52,531 nucleotides of DNA, taken from NCBI GenBank assembly GCA_002506665.1, contig DAXZ01000019.1, positions 1-52,531 of the forward strand. Reading direction: 5' to 3'. Position numbers and translations under genes: made by a program. The stretch comes from Nitrosopumilus sp. UBA526 (GTDB taxonomy: Archaea; Thermoproteota; Nitrososphaeria; Nitrososphaerales; Nitrosopumilaceae). Positions within the stretch are counted from its first letter, which is position 1, and every line of letters begins with the position of its first letter. The notes beneath the pieces are model-generated. The model saw only the letters and a list, made by a program, of their open reading frames with translations, did no database searches and was not told where the DNA came from. Shown here in pieces: positions 40,984 through 49,848 of this stretch.

Positions 40984-43935
40984 ATGAATCAAATTCCAGC
41001 GATTCTGAGCTTGTTTGTACTTTTACTGATGCCCGCATATGCCCAGGCACAGACTCCTGACAGAATCACACTTCTTGATAATTTTGGCAGTTATGACCGG
41101 GGTGAGCCATTATTTGTTTATGGCCAGATTGCAAATCTTGCAGATGACTCTTTTCTTATAATGCAGATTCACAATCCTGACGGTAACCTGTGCCAGATTC
41201 AGCAGTTGTCCCCATTGACAAACGGTGCCTTTATCACAGATGTGATTCCGTTAAAGGGTCGGGTCTGTGGACTTGTTGGTCAATACGAGATCACATTATT
41301 TTATGGAGACTATACAAAGTCAACAACGTTTAGTGTCTCATCTGACGCTTTCTCCAAACCCGGTTCTGATCAGATGATCTCCTCTGCCCAACAGATACTC
41401 GCTGACCAAGGAGAAACGATTGGAAGACTCTTTGATGTGCCATCGCCTGCCCCAACCCCCTCAAGCAATATATCAGAACTAGAATCCAGCTATGTCAGGC
41501 TATGGAGTGAGTTTTTTGTAGATGATCTGATAATTGAGATTGACCCCCTGATAAGACCTGCAGTATCCTCGTCATTGGACTCTGTACAAAAGATGTTAGA
41601 TGATGCAAAGCTCTCACCTGAGATTGCAAAATCCATCAAAGAGAAAATCTTTGCAGCCATATTTTACTATGAGATAGAAGACAAGACAAAGTCCATTGAT
41701 ATATTATCTGATGTATTTGTATACATACAAAATGTAACTCCTGAAAAAGCTACTCAAAGGACGCCAACCTTTGATGAACTAGAAGAGACGCTATTAAACC
41801 TGATGAAGAAATCCGACACCGTGATGAGCAAGTCTGTAAAGAACCAAATCGGGTTTATCTTTGCTCGTGGAACTGCTCCACTTTATTCTGATGATCTAAG
41901 CTCACTAATTGACATCCTCTCAAAATCTAGATACCTTGATGTAATGTCACGAAAGCAAAGTGACCTTTACCGGCTGGTTCAAAGCGAATGGGAGTCCCTC
42001 AAGCCTTCGCTGATGGGCAAAGAATCTATCGAGAAACTAATCTCCTCTTCTGTCCGTGTCTCAGAGTTGCATCAGGCATCTATTCTCTTACGGGAGCTTG
42101 ATGATGTTGACAGGTTTGTCTCATCAGATTCAGAGGAGAACGGAGCCCTTGCCAATCTGATTCTCCCTGACTGGAGAACTCTAAAGAGCAATCTAGCGTT
42201 GGCAACGTCTGTTGAGGACATTTTAGAGTCTGAATCTGAGATCAATCAGATGGCTCAGATAATTGACATCTCATCTAGAATCAGCAAAATTGTTGAAATC
42301 TCACAATCAAACGGCATTGATTCTGCGCTGGTAGGCAACTGGGAAATTCTCTTGGACAAAGTCCGGGATGCTGACTCTGCTGATGATGTCCTAGAGATTG
42401 TCTCAGAATTTGACCAATCAATAACTGAGCTCCGGGAGAAGAGAAATCCACTAGTTGTCCTAGAGTTTCAGTACAGGACTCTAAAAGAGAAAGCCGAGCT
42501 TCAGGCAGATTATCAAAACTTGGTTACAATTAACAATGCACTAAAGATTCTCTCTACTGCCAAACAGATGGAGTCTGGCAGTCCGACTGCTGTCAGAATT
42601 GACAGGATTGAGGTACTGCTAAGCTGGGCAAGTGACCTGTATCCCAAGATCAAACAAGACCTGGATTCTTACACCAAGGATGTATACAAAATTCGTGCAA
42701 GTGATATCTTGCAGCGTGCACAGTCCCTTGAAGGCCTAGTTGGGCTAAGCATGACAAAGAACCGCTTCCTTCCAAACTATATCGAGTTTACTGAAAAGCT
42801 TAACGAAAAGATTGATGATGTTCGAGATCTTGTAATCAAAAATGACCTTGATCAGGCAAATCTCATGGTTCGTGACCTGTTTGACGAGTGGACTCTGGTA
42901 TCTCAAGCATATGCCAATGACCCACTAGGGTCTGATGTCGGCTATTCTGTAGACGAGCTAAAACGTATCGAGTTTCGTAAAAAACTAGATACCTTTGAAA
43001 ATACGGTCTCCAACTTTTACAATGCAGGATTCACATCACATGCTACAGAGTATAACCAAAAGATGGCAGATGCCTATGAACTCATTGACCTTGCAAACTT
43101 TGTTGATGCAGAATCCAAGATAACTGAGATTGGAGACTATCTAAGTGATCACCTAGTACTCAGCAGTCCTAGCATAATCTTTGATATCCACTTTGATGCT
43201 CAAAGTGACATGTGGGTGATAAACGGGGCCACTAAAAAGTCAACCTTTGCCGAACGAGAAAACCTGTATGTTACGATATACAACATGGACGGCTCTAGGC
43301 ATAGCAGTCTTGAATTTACTGACACAAAGCAGGGCAACTTTTTCACACGCTGGGTGGCACCCACAGAGCCCGGACTCTATGTTGTAATGTTACAGTACAA
43401 AGACTCAAAGGCATCTCAGATAGTTCACATTGAAGAAGAGTTTGGATACAAATACAATGCCTCTGACTTGGGACTAGTTGAGCTTGCACGTGAGTTTGAA
43501 GAACTAGAGTCTTTTGCAGAAAAGTTTGGTGGCTCAAATTTTAATCAAAATTCTAGGTTTGCAGCAGTGACAACTGCACTTGAGGTTGGCTTTAGGGACA
43601 AGGATGCACAGGGCATAAGTGAGAATCTTGAGGAACTCAGGATTATAATCGAGAGATATCTTCCAGCAAGATCTCCTGTCGCAGTCATTGAGGCAGTTTA
43701 TGACAATGGCAAACTAACTGTGTCAGGAGCTGTTCAAAAGTCACTTGCGTTCCGAGAGGACTTGTTTGTAGATGTATATGACCAGCGGGGTACCCTGGTT
43801 GAAGAGATTGCATTAAAGGACAACTCATCAGGACTGTTTACAGAGACCATAAATCATTCCTTTGCCTCTGGTGTATATGTTGCAAAGTTACAGTACCACA
43901 ACCTTGCAGTAACTGACTTTTTTAACGTAAGATAA
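40984..43935 (+). CDS. Large secreted protein with helical core and paired beta domains
   Basis: The 983-residue product has a signal peptide (AILSLFVLLLMPAYA, cleavage near AQAQ). An N-terminal Ig-like domain follows (YDRGEPLFVYGQIANLADDS). The middle, about residues 150-720, is highly charged and predicted mostly helical (RISKIVEISQSNGIDSALVG, FDQSITELREKRNPLVVLEF). The end has two related beta domains, near residues 729 (SPSIIFDIHFDAQSDMWVIN) and 897 (PVAVIEAVYDNGKLTVSGAV), with a helical spacer between. No C-terminal anchor. Probably a surface-associated protein; function unknown. The stop abuts the convergent reductase gene. Confidence 0.8.
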   Translation: MNQIPAILSLFVLLLMPAYAQAQTPDRITLLDNFGSYDRGEPLFVYGQIANLADDSFLIMQIHNPDGNLCQIQQLSPLTNGAFITDVIPLKGRVCGLVGQYEITLFYGDYTKSTTFSVSSDAFSKPGSDQMISSAQQILADQGETIGRLFDVPSPAPTPSSNISELESSYVRLWSEFFVDDLIIEIDPLIRPAVSSSLDSVQKMLDDAKLSPEIAKSIKEKIFAAIFYYEIEDKTKSIDILSDVFVYIQNVTPEKATQRTPTFDELEETLLNLMKKSDTVMSKSVKNQIGFIFARGTAPLYSDDLSSLIDILSKSRYLDVMSRKQSDLYRLVQSEWESLKPSLMGKESIEKLISSSVRVSELHQASILLRELDDVDRFVSSDSEENGALANLILPDWRTLKSNLALATSVEDILESESEINQMAQIIDISSRISKIVEISQSNGIDSALVGNWEILLDKVRDADSADDVLEIVSEFDQSITELREKRNPLVVLEFQYRTLKEKAELQADYQNLVTINNALKILSTAKQMESGSPTAVRIDRIEVLLSWASDLYPKIKQDLDSYTKDVYKIRASDILQRAQSLEGLVGLSMTKNRFLPNYIEFTEKLNEKIDDVRDLVIKNDLDQANLMVRDLFDEWTLVSQAYANDPLGSDVGYSVDELKRIEFRKKLDTFENTVSNFYNAGFTSHATEYNQKMADAYELIDLANFVDAESKITEIGDYLSDHLVLSSPSIIFDIHFDAQSDMWVINGATKKSTFAERENLYVTIYNMDGSRHSSLEFTDTKQGNFFTRWVAPTEPGLYVVMLQYKDSKASQIVHIEEEFGYKYNASDLGLVELAREFEELESFAEKFGGSNFNQNSRFAAVTTALEVGFRDKDAQGISENLEELRIIIERYLPARSPVAVIEAVYDNGKLTVSGAVQKSLAFREDLFVDVYDQRGTLVEEIALKDNSSGLFTETINHSFASGVYVAKLQYHNLAVTDFFNVR

Positions 43936-45147
43936 TTATCTATTTTTTATCATACCAAAGAGCTGTCTGACTGCTAGTTTTGGATGGTGTGCGGCTAATT
44001 TTACTATATTTGCGAGTCCAAAATCTGCCTTTATAAAATCAACAAACTCTTTTGCACTCAGCTCACTGATAATATCCAACTCTCTGTCCCATTGCTCATC
44101 TGTCAGCTTTATCCATCTGTCTTGAACCTTGCCTGCGGTGTTTATCTTTGATTCAATCTCATCTCTCCATTTTTGCTCATACGGATAAAGTGCATTTTTG
44201 TCTGTCTTGCCTGACATTATTGCCTCAGACGCCACAGTACCTGCAACCCTTCCAAACTTTATGGCATACCTGATTCCTTCAAGAACTAGCGGGTTTGCCT
44301 GTCCTGCCGAATCCCCTACTAGCAACAAATTATTAAATACAGTCTTCCTTGAGAGTCCGTCATTTGGAATCAGTCCGTAATGAAACTCGGTCTCTGTTAG
44401 TCTGCCAAGATTTTTGATTGGGCCTAGTCTCTTCTCTACTATCTCTTTTAGTCTCTGTGTGGGATCCACATCCGACTCTGGCTTTCCTACACCTACTCCT
44501 ATTCTGACCCTGTCATCCCCTAGGGGAAATATCCATGCATATCCTGCAGGTGAATACTGCTGTCCTACCATAAGCCACCATGTATCTGATTCTACATTTT
44601 CTGCCCTCGCTTCATACTCTGCACCGGCACCAAACTTTTTCCACCGTGGTGCAAGTCCCATCGCCTTGCAGACAACTGACGCAAACCCGCTGGCATCTAT
44701 GACTATCTTGGCATGAAAGACAGTCTCCCCGTCAGGGCCGGTACAGTTTACTCCGACAATATCTCCATTCTTATCTCTAATGACATCCCTTACATTTGTA
44801 CTGACAAACACATCTGCACCTGCATGTACTGCCTCATCTGCTAGCCATCTGTATGTCTTTCTTACGTCTAGGACTGCCGCTCTTGGAGTCTCATCGCTGA
44901 TTGTAACTTTGTTGTTTGGTGAACAAAACGAGAAATTCTTTATTGGATTAAAACAGTCCTCCGGAATGCCAAAGTCCCTGATATCATCAATCCACGTGAC
45001 CCCGCTTGTTCTCACTGTCTGTGCAATAGACTCTTCCTTCTCAAGCAAGGCTACACTGACTCCATTTCTTGCAGCAGTAAATGCGGCCGATGAGCCTGCA
45101 GGCCCTCCTCCGACAATTACTATGTCATAACTGTACTCTCTAGGCAA
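43936..45147 (-). CDS. Geranylgeranyl reductase family flavoprotein
   Basis: The 403-residue product begins YDIVIVGGGPAGSSAAFTAA with the FAD-binding GxGxxG, then VSVALLEKEESIAQTVRTSG. VIDASGFASVVCKAMGL is the second FAD-region motif, GYAWIFPLGDDRVRIGVGVG matches the GYxWxFP of the family, and LLVGDSAGQANPLVLEGIRY the third FAD motif. In archaea these enzymes saturate geranylgeranyl chains of membrane lipids. Several paralogues usually exist, so the exact substrate is uncertain. Confidence 0.92.
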   Translation of the reverse strand: MPREYSYDIVIVGGGPAGSSAAFTAARNGVSVALLEKEESIAQTVRTSGVTWIDDIRDFGIPEDCFNPIKNFSFCSPNNKVTISDETPRAAVLDVRKTYRWLADEAVHAGADVFVSTNVRDVIRDKNGDIVGVNCTGPDGETVFHAKIVIDASGFASVVCKAMGLAPRWKKFGAGAEYEARAENVESDTWWLMVGQQYSPAGYAWIFPLGDDRVRIGVGVGKPESDVDPTQRLKEIVEKRLGPIKNLGRLTETEFHYGLIPNDGLSRKTVFNNLLLVGDSAGQANPLVLEGIRYAIKFGRVAGTVASEAIMSGKTDKNALYPYEQKWRDEIESKINTAGKVQDRWIKLTDEQWDRELDIISELSAKEFVDFIKADFGLANIVKLAAHHPKLAVRQLFGMIKNR

Positions 45148-45178
45148 CTAGTGTACACTAGGATTCCCTAGGATATAA

Positions 45179-45391
45179 TCATCTCTTTAATATTGGCGTA
45201 CCCGTAGTATCGTTTTCTCTTTCTGAATCAAAGGTCTCCATGTGTGCAGGATCCCTGTGCATGAAACTATGGGTCTTGCCTTCGGTCTTTCTGCAGAACT
45301 TTGAATGGACAGTCTCCTCAATCTTTAGCGTAGTCTCATTTTCATGAAACAGGCGTTTTCCACAATTAGGACACACAAATTCGGGCACAAA
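45179..45391 (-). CDS. Small zinc-finger-like protein
   Basis: From GTG 45389-45391 the 70-residue product starts MPEFVCPNCGKRLFHENETT, continues with HSKFCRKTEGKTHSFMHRDP and ends TTGTPILKR. CPNC plus FC and HSKFC / His residues can form a zinc site. The frame is open to a TTG at 45406, but a TATA-like CTAAATAG about 25 bases before the GTG favours the shorter form. Probably real; function unknown. Confidence 0.6.
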   Translation of the reverse strand, partial: FVPEFVCPNCGKRLFHENETTLKIEETVHSKFCRKTEGKTHSFMHRDPAHMETFDSERENDTTGTPILKR

Positions 45392-45465
45392 TTTTGTCAG
45401 CAACAAATCTATTTAGATGTTTCATTAACAAAACCCAAAATATAGGATTGTTACATCCATTACTC

Positions 45466-45576
45466 ATGGACGCGTCTGAATTTGGATCATTTGCAATGTG
45501 GTCTGCAGTTACAGGAATTATCATGTTGATAAGTGGCTTTAGTTATCGTGCCTACTCCAAAAAGAAAAAGACCTAG
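45466..45576 (+). CDS. 36-residue single-span membrane protein
   Basis: ATG 45466 opens 36 codons: MDASEFGSFAMWSAVTGIIM, then LISGFSYRAYSKKKKT. There is one hydrophobic helix (about residues 8-26) and a basic cytosolic tail. A TATA-like AATATAGG is centred about 25 bases upstream. The gene ends 3 bases before the stop of the convergent short-chain dehydrogenase. Confidence 0.6.
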   Translation: MDASEFGSFAMWSAVTGIIMLISGFSYRAYSKKKKT

Positions 45577-45579
45577 GAC

Positions 45580-46341
45580 TCATCCCTCTGATGCTGTCTC
45601 TCCGCCGTCCACGTTTAGGATGGTTCCAGTTACCCACTCTGCCTCATCTGATGCCATGTATAGTACGGCATTTGCAACGTCACTTGGTTCTCCCACCCTT
45701 GCAAGTGGCAGTCTGTCTTCAAGCACTTTTCTTGCCTGTGGGTCATCAAGATATGGCTTTATCATTCCAGAGTTGATGATTCCGGGATTGACACAATTAC
45801 ATCTAATATTTTTTCTTGCATATTCCACTGCAATTGACTTTGTAAACATGGATATTGCAGCCTTTGTTGACGAGTATACTGCCAAGTGCACTCGTGGTAT
45901 AGCTCTCTCACTTGAGATGGAACCAATGTTTACTATTGAGCCTCCCTTGACTTGGGACATCTTTGAGAGTACGGCCTTTGTAATATGAAAGACTCCACAC
46001 AGATTAACATCAATTAGTTTCTTGATATCTGAATCGTGCATCTTGTGAAAGTGAACTGGGTCGTTGATTGCCCCTGCATTGTTTACCAAGATATCTATCT
46101 TGCCCCAAGTATCCATAATCCGGTTTACTGCCTGTAGTACCTGTGATTCGTCAGTCAGGTCACATGATACAGCTATGGTCTGTTTCTCATTTCCTATCTC
46201 CTCTCTGGTGGATTCAAGCTGTTCTAGGTTCCTTGCAACTAAAATTACCTTGGCGCCCTCTTGTACAAACCTCTGCGCAATTCCCTTTCCTATGTCACTT
46301 GATGCGCCAGTTACGATGGCAACCTTGTCTTTTAACCGCAT
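45580..46341 (-). CDS. Short-chain dehydrogenase/reductase
   Basis: From ATG 46339-46341 the 253-residue product has the classical SDR layout: VAIVTGASSDIGKGIAQRFV (nucleotide loop), DILVNNAGAINDP, IVNIGSISSERAIPR with the catalytic Ser, and YSSTKAAISMFTKSIAVEYA with Tyr-x-x-x-Lys. It ends ASDEAEWVTGTILNVDGG. An upstream in-frame extension to 46431 lacks family similarity, so I used the internal ATG. The substrate is not readable from sequence; in this operon a 3-hydroxy acid is plausible because of the neighbouring beta-hydroxyacid dehydrogenase-like gene. Confidence 0.9.
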   Translation of the reverse strand: MRLKDKVAIVTGASSDIGKGIAQRFVQEGAKVILVARNLEQLESTREEIGNEKQTIAVSCDLTDESQVLQAVNRIMDTWGKIDILVNNAGAINDPVHFHKMHDSDIKKLIDVNLCGVFHITKAVLSKMSQVKGGSIVNIGSISSERAIPRVHLAVYSSTKAAISMFTKSIAVEYARKNIRCNCVNPGIINSGMIKPYLDDPQARKVLEDRLPLARVGEPSDVANAVLYMASDEAEWVTGTILNVDGGETASEG

Positions 46342-46405
46342 GATGCTGTATTGTACTGCTGACTTAAGAATTTTTGTCGAGTCTATGCCTCTATGATGTG
46401 GGGGC

Positions 46406-47302
46406 CTAGTTCTCGTGCTCTTGGCCTGCATTAATACTCTTGATGTATTTTATGATTCCAGTATAGTCAATGTCTCCCAACCCTTCTCTGAGTGCCTCCC
46501 CATACATCTCCTCTGCCTTGCCAATCATCGGCAGACTGATTCCTAGGGACTTTGCAGTGTTTGTTATGGTGGTGATATCTTTTTTCAGGTTTGCAAGAGT
46601 AAACGTAGCGTCATGTCTTCCTTTTATCATTCCAAATGCCTTTCTCTCACTCATTCCGGTCTTAAAGTATGTCGAGTTTAGAATCTCTAGAAACATCTTT
46701 GGATCTGCGCCAGCCTTCTCAACTAGCGTAATGCCCTCTGATAGCGCTAATGCTAGCATGGCAATCTGAAGATTCATTGCAAGTTTGATTAGATGGGCAA
46801 CACCGCTGTCCCCTAAAAAAAATACCTTCTCTGCAATCGTATCTAACACATTTTTGCAACGCTCAAAACTTGGCTTGTCCCCTGATGCCATCATGACTAG
46901 TTTCCCAGCGCCTGCAACGCGGGGCCCCCCCATTACTGGTATGTCAAGCTTTGTTATCTTGTATTTCACAAATCTCTCTGATATGCTCTTAGACTCTGAT
47001 GGCTCTATAGTACTCATGTCTGCTACAATCAACTCTTTAAAATTGCCCCCTATGATTCCGTCTCTTCCAAACGAGATCTGTCTTACTGCATCTGCATCCC
47101 TTACTATTATTATTACCATCTCTGAATTCTCTGCAACCTCTCTAGGAGACTCGGCAATCGTTGCCCCCCTCTTCTCTAACTCTAGACACTTTGTTCTTGT
47201 CCTGTTGTATGCTGTCACTTTAAAGCCTGAATCCAACAAGTGTGTTGCCACTGCACTTCCTAGCATTCCTAGTCCGATTACTCCTATCTGTTTCACAGGC
47301 AT
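46406..47302 (-). CDS. Beta-hydroxyacid dehydrogenase family oxidoreductase
   Basis: The 298-residue product starts IGVIGLGMLGSAVATHLLDS, the NAD(P)-binding loop, then AYNRT (after the second strand), and KLDIPVMGGPRVAGAGKLVM, the substrate-binding signature of the 3-hydroxyisobutyrate dehydrogenase family. GVAHLIKLAMNLQIAMLALA contains the catalytic Lys, typically in the GxxxxxKxxxN motif (HLIKLAMN). It could reduce a succinic-semialdehyde- or hydroxybutyrate-like substrate, but this is uncertain. The ATG is directly adjacent to the TAG of the upstream gene, forming an operon. Confidence 0.9.
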   Translation of the reverse strand: MPVKQIGVIGLGMLGSAVATHLLDSGFKVTAYNRTRTKCLELEKRGATIAESPREVAENSEMVIIIVRDADAVRQISFGRDGIIGGNFKELIVADMSTIEPSESKSISERFVKYKITKLDIPVMGGPRVAGAGKLVMMASGDKPSFERCKNVLDTIAEKVFFLGDSGVAHLIKLAMNLQIAMLALALSEGITLVEKAGADPKMFLEILNSTYFKTGMSERKAFGMIKGRHDATFTLANLKKDITTITNTAKSLGISLPMIGKAEEMYGEALREGLGDIDYTGIIKYIKSINAGQEHEN

Positions 47303-47692
47303 CTAATGCCGCTCCTCATTTTGAATCTTCCAGTGGCCACTCCCAAATCTTGAGGATACAAATTCTAGCTGACCTAGGGTCTTGTCTCCCTTTTTGACCT
47401 TTGCAAAGTCAAACCTCTTCATCTTGATTATCTTCTCCTTGGGCCTGTATCCTCCCTCGATTATCTTGACTTTGAATCTCTTGCTTGCCTTGATGATCAT
47501 CTTTCTTGCACTCTGAACATCCCCTATCCATGAGAACATCTCAAAGTCACCAAAATTTTCAGTTGATACGTCATATCCATACAACCTAGCTTCGAGTTTG
47601 ATGGACTGTGACCCTGCCTGCTCGTTTAACCATGATATGACCTCCCTGCCGTGGCCCTTCTCTATGCCAAATGTCTCTGAATCCCCCAACAC
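47303..47692 (-). CDS. Uncharacterised 129-residue protein
   Basis: The product has alternating strands and helices (KLEARLYGYDVSTENFGDFE, MFSWIGDVQSARKMIIKASK) and a basic C-terminal half (KEKIIKMKRFDFAKVKKGDK). No family motif recognised. Its TAG is immediately followed by the ATG of the beta-hydroxyacid dehydrogenase gene, so both are made from one mRNA. MLGDSETFG at the N-terminus gives the start. Confidence 0.7.
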   Translation of the reverse strand: MLGDSETFGIEKGHGREVISWLNEQAGSQSIKLEARLYGYDVSTENFGDFEMFSWIGDVQSARKMIIKASKRFKVKIIEGGYRPKEKIIKMKRFDFAKVKKGDKTLGQLEFVSSRFGSGHWKIQNEERH

Positions 47693-47771
47693 TGTACTTG
47701 GATCATTAAACCATAATAATCATTTTCAAATAACTGTTAGACTCAAATATTGACTTGATCCATGCTATTTC

Positions 47772-48140
47772 ATGCTCACAGTTGACTGCAAGGATGTTGT
47801 ATCCATCAGAAATGATCTGCTTGTTTATGTTGCAGACCAGGTGGCCGCAATTCCTACCCTAAAACAGCATCAATTTACGCTGTCATCTCTAGATGATGAA
47901 ATCATTGACATCGCCGCTGTTATATCTGCGATAAAAGAGTATCTAGATTCCATACATGAGGGCCATAACTTTGCTGTCATTTCACACGATAACATCATAC
48001 ACATAACATCCATCTCTGGACGAATAATCAAAGAGTCTGCTCCAAAGTCAGAACACGAAATGTTCTCATGTACTCACTGTGGATTTATAACTCGTTACCA
48101 GGTAGAACTAAACGTACACATGAGAATTCATTACATCTGA
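47772..48140 (+). CDS. Protein with C-terminal C2H2 zinc finger
   Basis: The 122-residue product ends in a C2H2 finger: MFSCTHCGFITRYQVELNVH followed by MRIHYI (Cys at about 98 and 101, His at about 114 and 119). The N-terminal part is acidic and helical (DEIIDIAAVISAIKEYLDSI, EGHNFAVISHDNIIHITSIS). Single C2H2 fingers are common in this archaeal group and may bind nucleic acid or protein. The downstream gene also encodes a C2H2 protein. Confidence 0.75.
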   Translation: MLTVDCKDVVSIRNDLLVYVADQVAAIPTLKQHQFTLSSLDDEIIDIAAVISAIKEYLDSIHEGHNFAVISHDNIIHITSISGRIIKESAPKSEHEMFSCTHCGFITRYQVELNVHMRIHYI

Positions 48141-48151
48141 TTCTGAAAGGA

Positions 48152-48164
48152 TTCTTTATAACCA
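48152..48164 (+). promoter_or_regulatory. TATA-like box of the second C2H2 gene
   Basis: TTCTTTATAACCA is centred about 27 bases before GTG 48185 and supports that start as leaderless rather than the longer frame that overlaps the preceding gene. Confidence 0.45.
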
Positions 48165-48184
48165 CTGATTACTTTGGAGTATCT

Positions 48185-48367
48185 GTGGATAAGGACATTG
48201 TCAAGGTATACTGTGAAAAATGCGATCTGATATTCGAGTCCCGTACAAAGTTTGAAAAACACTTTGATAGCCATGCCGCCGCTGTTGCATACGAGGCATG
48301 TCCAATTGACACCGTCATTGCAAAATTTGTGCGTCTATTCAGGCGTTCCTCACATGATTTGGACTAA
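48185..48367 (+). CDS. Second small C2H2 zinc-finger protein
   Basis: From GTG 48185 the 60-residue product reads MDKDIVKVYCEKCDLIFESR, then TKFEKHFDSHAAAVAYEACP and IDTVIAKFVRLFRRSSHDLD. CEKC and KHFDSH supply the finger; the rest is a basic helix. Together with the preceding C2H2 gene it forms a pair of small finger proteins. The frame is open upstream to 48068 inside the previous gene. Confidence 0.65.
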   Translation: MDKDIVKVYCEKCDLIFESRTKFEKHFDSHAAAVAYEACPIDTVIAKFVRLFRRSSHDLD

Positions 48368-48400
48368 GTCTTTTTAACTAGGCGCTATCTGTTTTCAATT

Positions 48401-49063
48401 ATGAATAAGACGGGCATATTTGTAGGCATTATTGTTATCGCAGTTGTTGTAGGTACTGCAACTGCAATGTCTATGATGTCTTCTGAGACTCTTAATATTG
48501 AGACGGGCAGAACTCATGGAACTGTCTCCACTGAGATGGGCTCCCCAATCCTGGGTGACCCTTCTGCACCAATCACCATTGTTGAATTTGGTGACTATCA
48601 GTGCCACCAGTGCTATAACTGGTTTCACAATACAAGGCCTGCAATATTTGATGAATATATTGACACAGGAAAGGCAAATCTAGTATTTGTTGACTTGGCC
48701 TTTTTGGGGCGTGACTCTCCGGTAGCTGCTCAGGCCACTTACTGTGCTGAAGACCAGCAAATGTATTGGGAGTATCATGATATTCTCTACAACTCTCAGG
48801 AATCTCAAATTGATGGTGGATGGGCCAGCTCTGAACGACTAAAGGCGTTTGCGTTTAATCTTGGACTTGATACGGAACTCTTTGATAGCTGCCTTGACTC
48901 TGGTAAATACTCAAAGCGTGTACAGTACAACAGCGAACAGGCAAGAAATCACGGCGTACGTGGTACTCCGGGATTTATTCTGGTAGGTACTGATGACCAA
49001 AAGCAGCTTGGTGGTGCACAGCCATTTACTGTGTTTAAACAAATTCTGGATACACTGGCATGA
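48401..49063 (+). CDS. DsbA-like thiol oxidoreductase with CHQC active site
   Basis: The 220-residue product has an N-terminal anchor or signal (IFVGIIVIAVVVGTATAMSM), then GDPSAPITIVEFGDYQCHQC, the active-site region with CHQC at about residues 68-71 (the usual DsbA motif here would be CPFC). HGVRGTPGFILVGTDDQKQL holds the cis-Pro loop. An extra Cys pair (AQATYCAED and LFDSCLD) may form a structural disulfide, as in other archaeal DsbA-like proteins. A TATA-like CTTTTTAAC is about 27 bases upstream. Its stop overlaps the ATG of a membrane protein gene. Confidence 0.92.
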   Translation: MNKTGIFVGIIVIAVVVGTATAMSMMSSETLNIETGRTHGTVSTEMGSPILGDPSAPITIVEFGDYQCHQCYNWFHNTRPAIFDEYIDTGKANLVFVDLAFLGRDSPVAAQATYCAEDQQMYWEYHDILYNSQESQIDGGWASSERLKAFAFNLGLDTELFDSCLDSGKYSKRVQYNSEQARNHGVRGTPGFILVGTDDQKQLGGAQPFTVFKQILDTLA

Positions 49064-49545
49064 TTGCCGCACTCCGGATGGTATTTTCAAATCCCAAATA
49101 CCTTGTCTTGTCTGTTGCAATATTTTCACTCATGATGGTAGGACTGCTTATCTTATCTGAGTACATATTTTTGGAACCATATCTAGTTTCACATCTTCCA
49201 TCTGGAACTGAGTTTGGATTTGTACTCATTGTAATACTCTCAGCACTCTCTGCTCTTGTTCTTCCAATGAATGTATTCCGGATAAGCATACTAAAGAGAT
49301 CAAGCCAGAAGGTCAGCGGAGGAATCTTTGGCTCTATTGTCGGCGCAGCTGCCGGTGCATGCAGCTGCGGTCCAATCGGATTTGCAGTAATCTCCACTTT
49401 TGGTTCTGTGGGTGCCACCACTACTGCGTTTCTGACCAACTATGAACTACCAATCAGAATAGTTGCCATCGGAATCTTGGCCATCACTTACTTTACTACT
49501 GTGAGATCCCTCAAAACCGAGTGCAAGCTTGATTTTAAACGCTGA
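49060..49545 (+). CDS. Four-helix membrane protein with CSC motif, partner of the CHQC protein
   Basis: The 161-residue product has four transmembrane helices (YLVLSVAIFSLMMVGLLILS, FGFVLIVILSALSALVLPMN, GGIFGSIVGAAAGACSCGPI, RIVAIGILAITYFTTVRSL). Helix three carries GAAAGACSCGPIGFAVISTF, a Cys-Ser-Cys near the membrane face. The gene overlaps the DsbA-like gene by ATGA. The size and Cys pair suggest a membrane partner that reoxidises or reduces the thioredoxin-fold protein, a role filled elsewhere by DsbB, VKOR or DsbD/CcdA, to which I see no clear similarity. Confidence 0.8.
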   Translation: MIAALRMVFSNPKYLVLSVAIFSLMMVGLLILSEYIFLEPYLVSHLPSGTEFGFVLIVILSALSALVLPMNVFRISILKRSSQKVSGGIFGSIVGAAAGACSCGPIGFAVISTFGSVGATTTAFLTNYELPIRIVAIGILAITYFTTVRSLKTECKLDFKR

Positions 49546-49685
49546 TTGATTTTAGTTATCAATCACGGTTCATCTCTCTAAATTCATCCCTCAATCATAT
49601 GAGACAAGACTGTCAGGCACGGCTTTGATAATAACTATAGAAAGTATGCACTAAATTGACAAGTTTTTACAACCTTGGAATGTAT

Positions 49686-49693
49686 CTTTAAAG
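49686..49693 (+). promoter_or_regulatory. TATA-like box before the 25-residue ORF
   Basis: CTTTAAAG is centred about 23 bases before GTG 49712, compatible with a leaderless transcript. Confidence 0.35.
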
Positions 49694-49711
49694 TTTTTCT
49701 CAAGTATACTA

Positions 49712-49789
49712 GTGACCATCATCTATATCCCAATAAGGCCTGGTCGGAGAAACCCAGACGCCGACGAGATCGAGGACGCCGAAGATTAA
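49712..49789 (+). CDS. Leaderless micro-ORF of 25 residues
   Basis: GTG 49712 to TAA 49787-49789 encodes MTIIYIPIRPGRRNPDADEI plus EDAED. The second half (GACGCCGACGAGATCGAGGA) uses G/C-ending codons, unlike the AT-rich surroundings, so it stands out at once. The peptide has a hydrophobic start, a PGRR turn and an acidic end. It could be a highly expressed micro-protein or a structured non-coding RNA. The rest of the 49546-49848 interval holds no other gene. Confidence 0.4.
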   Translation: MTIIYIPIRPGRRNPDADEIEDAED

Positions 49790-49848
49790 CATCAATATGA
49801 TGAATCCATAGCTGCGATATTTATTTACCTTTTTTTAGATCTTTCATT

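Noticed and set aside
44414..45130. Plus-strand frames of 100 and 116 codons opposite the geranylgeranyl reductase
   Set aside because: Antisense shadows of conserved FAD-binding motifs.
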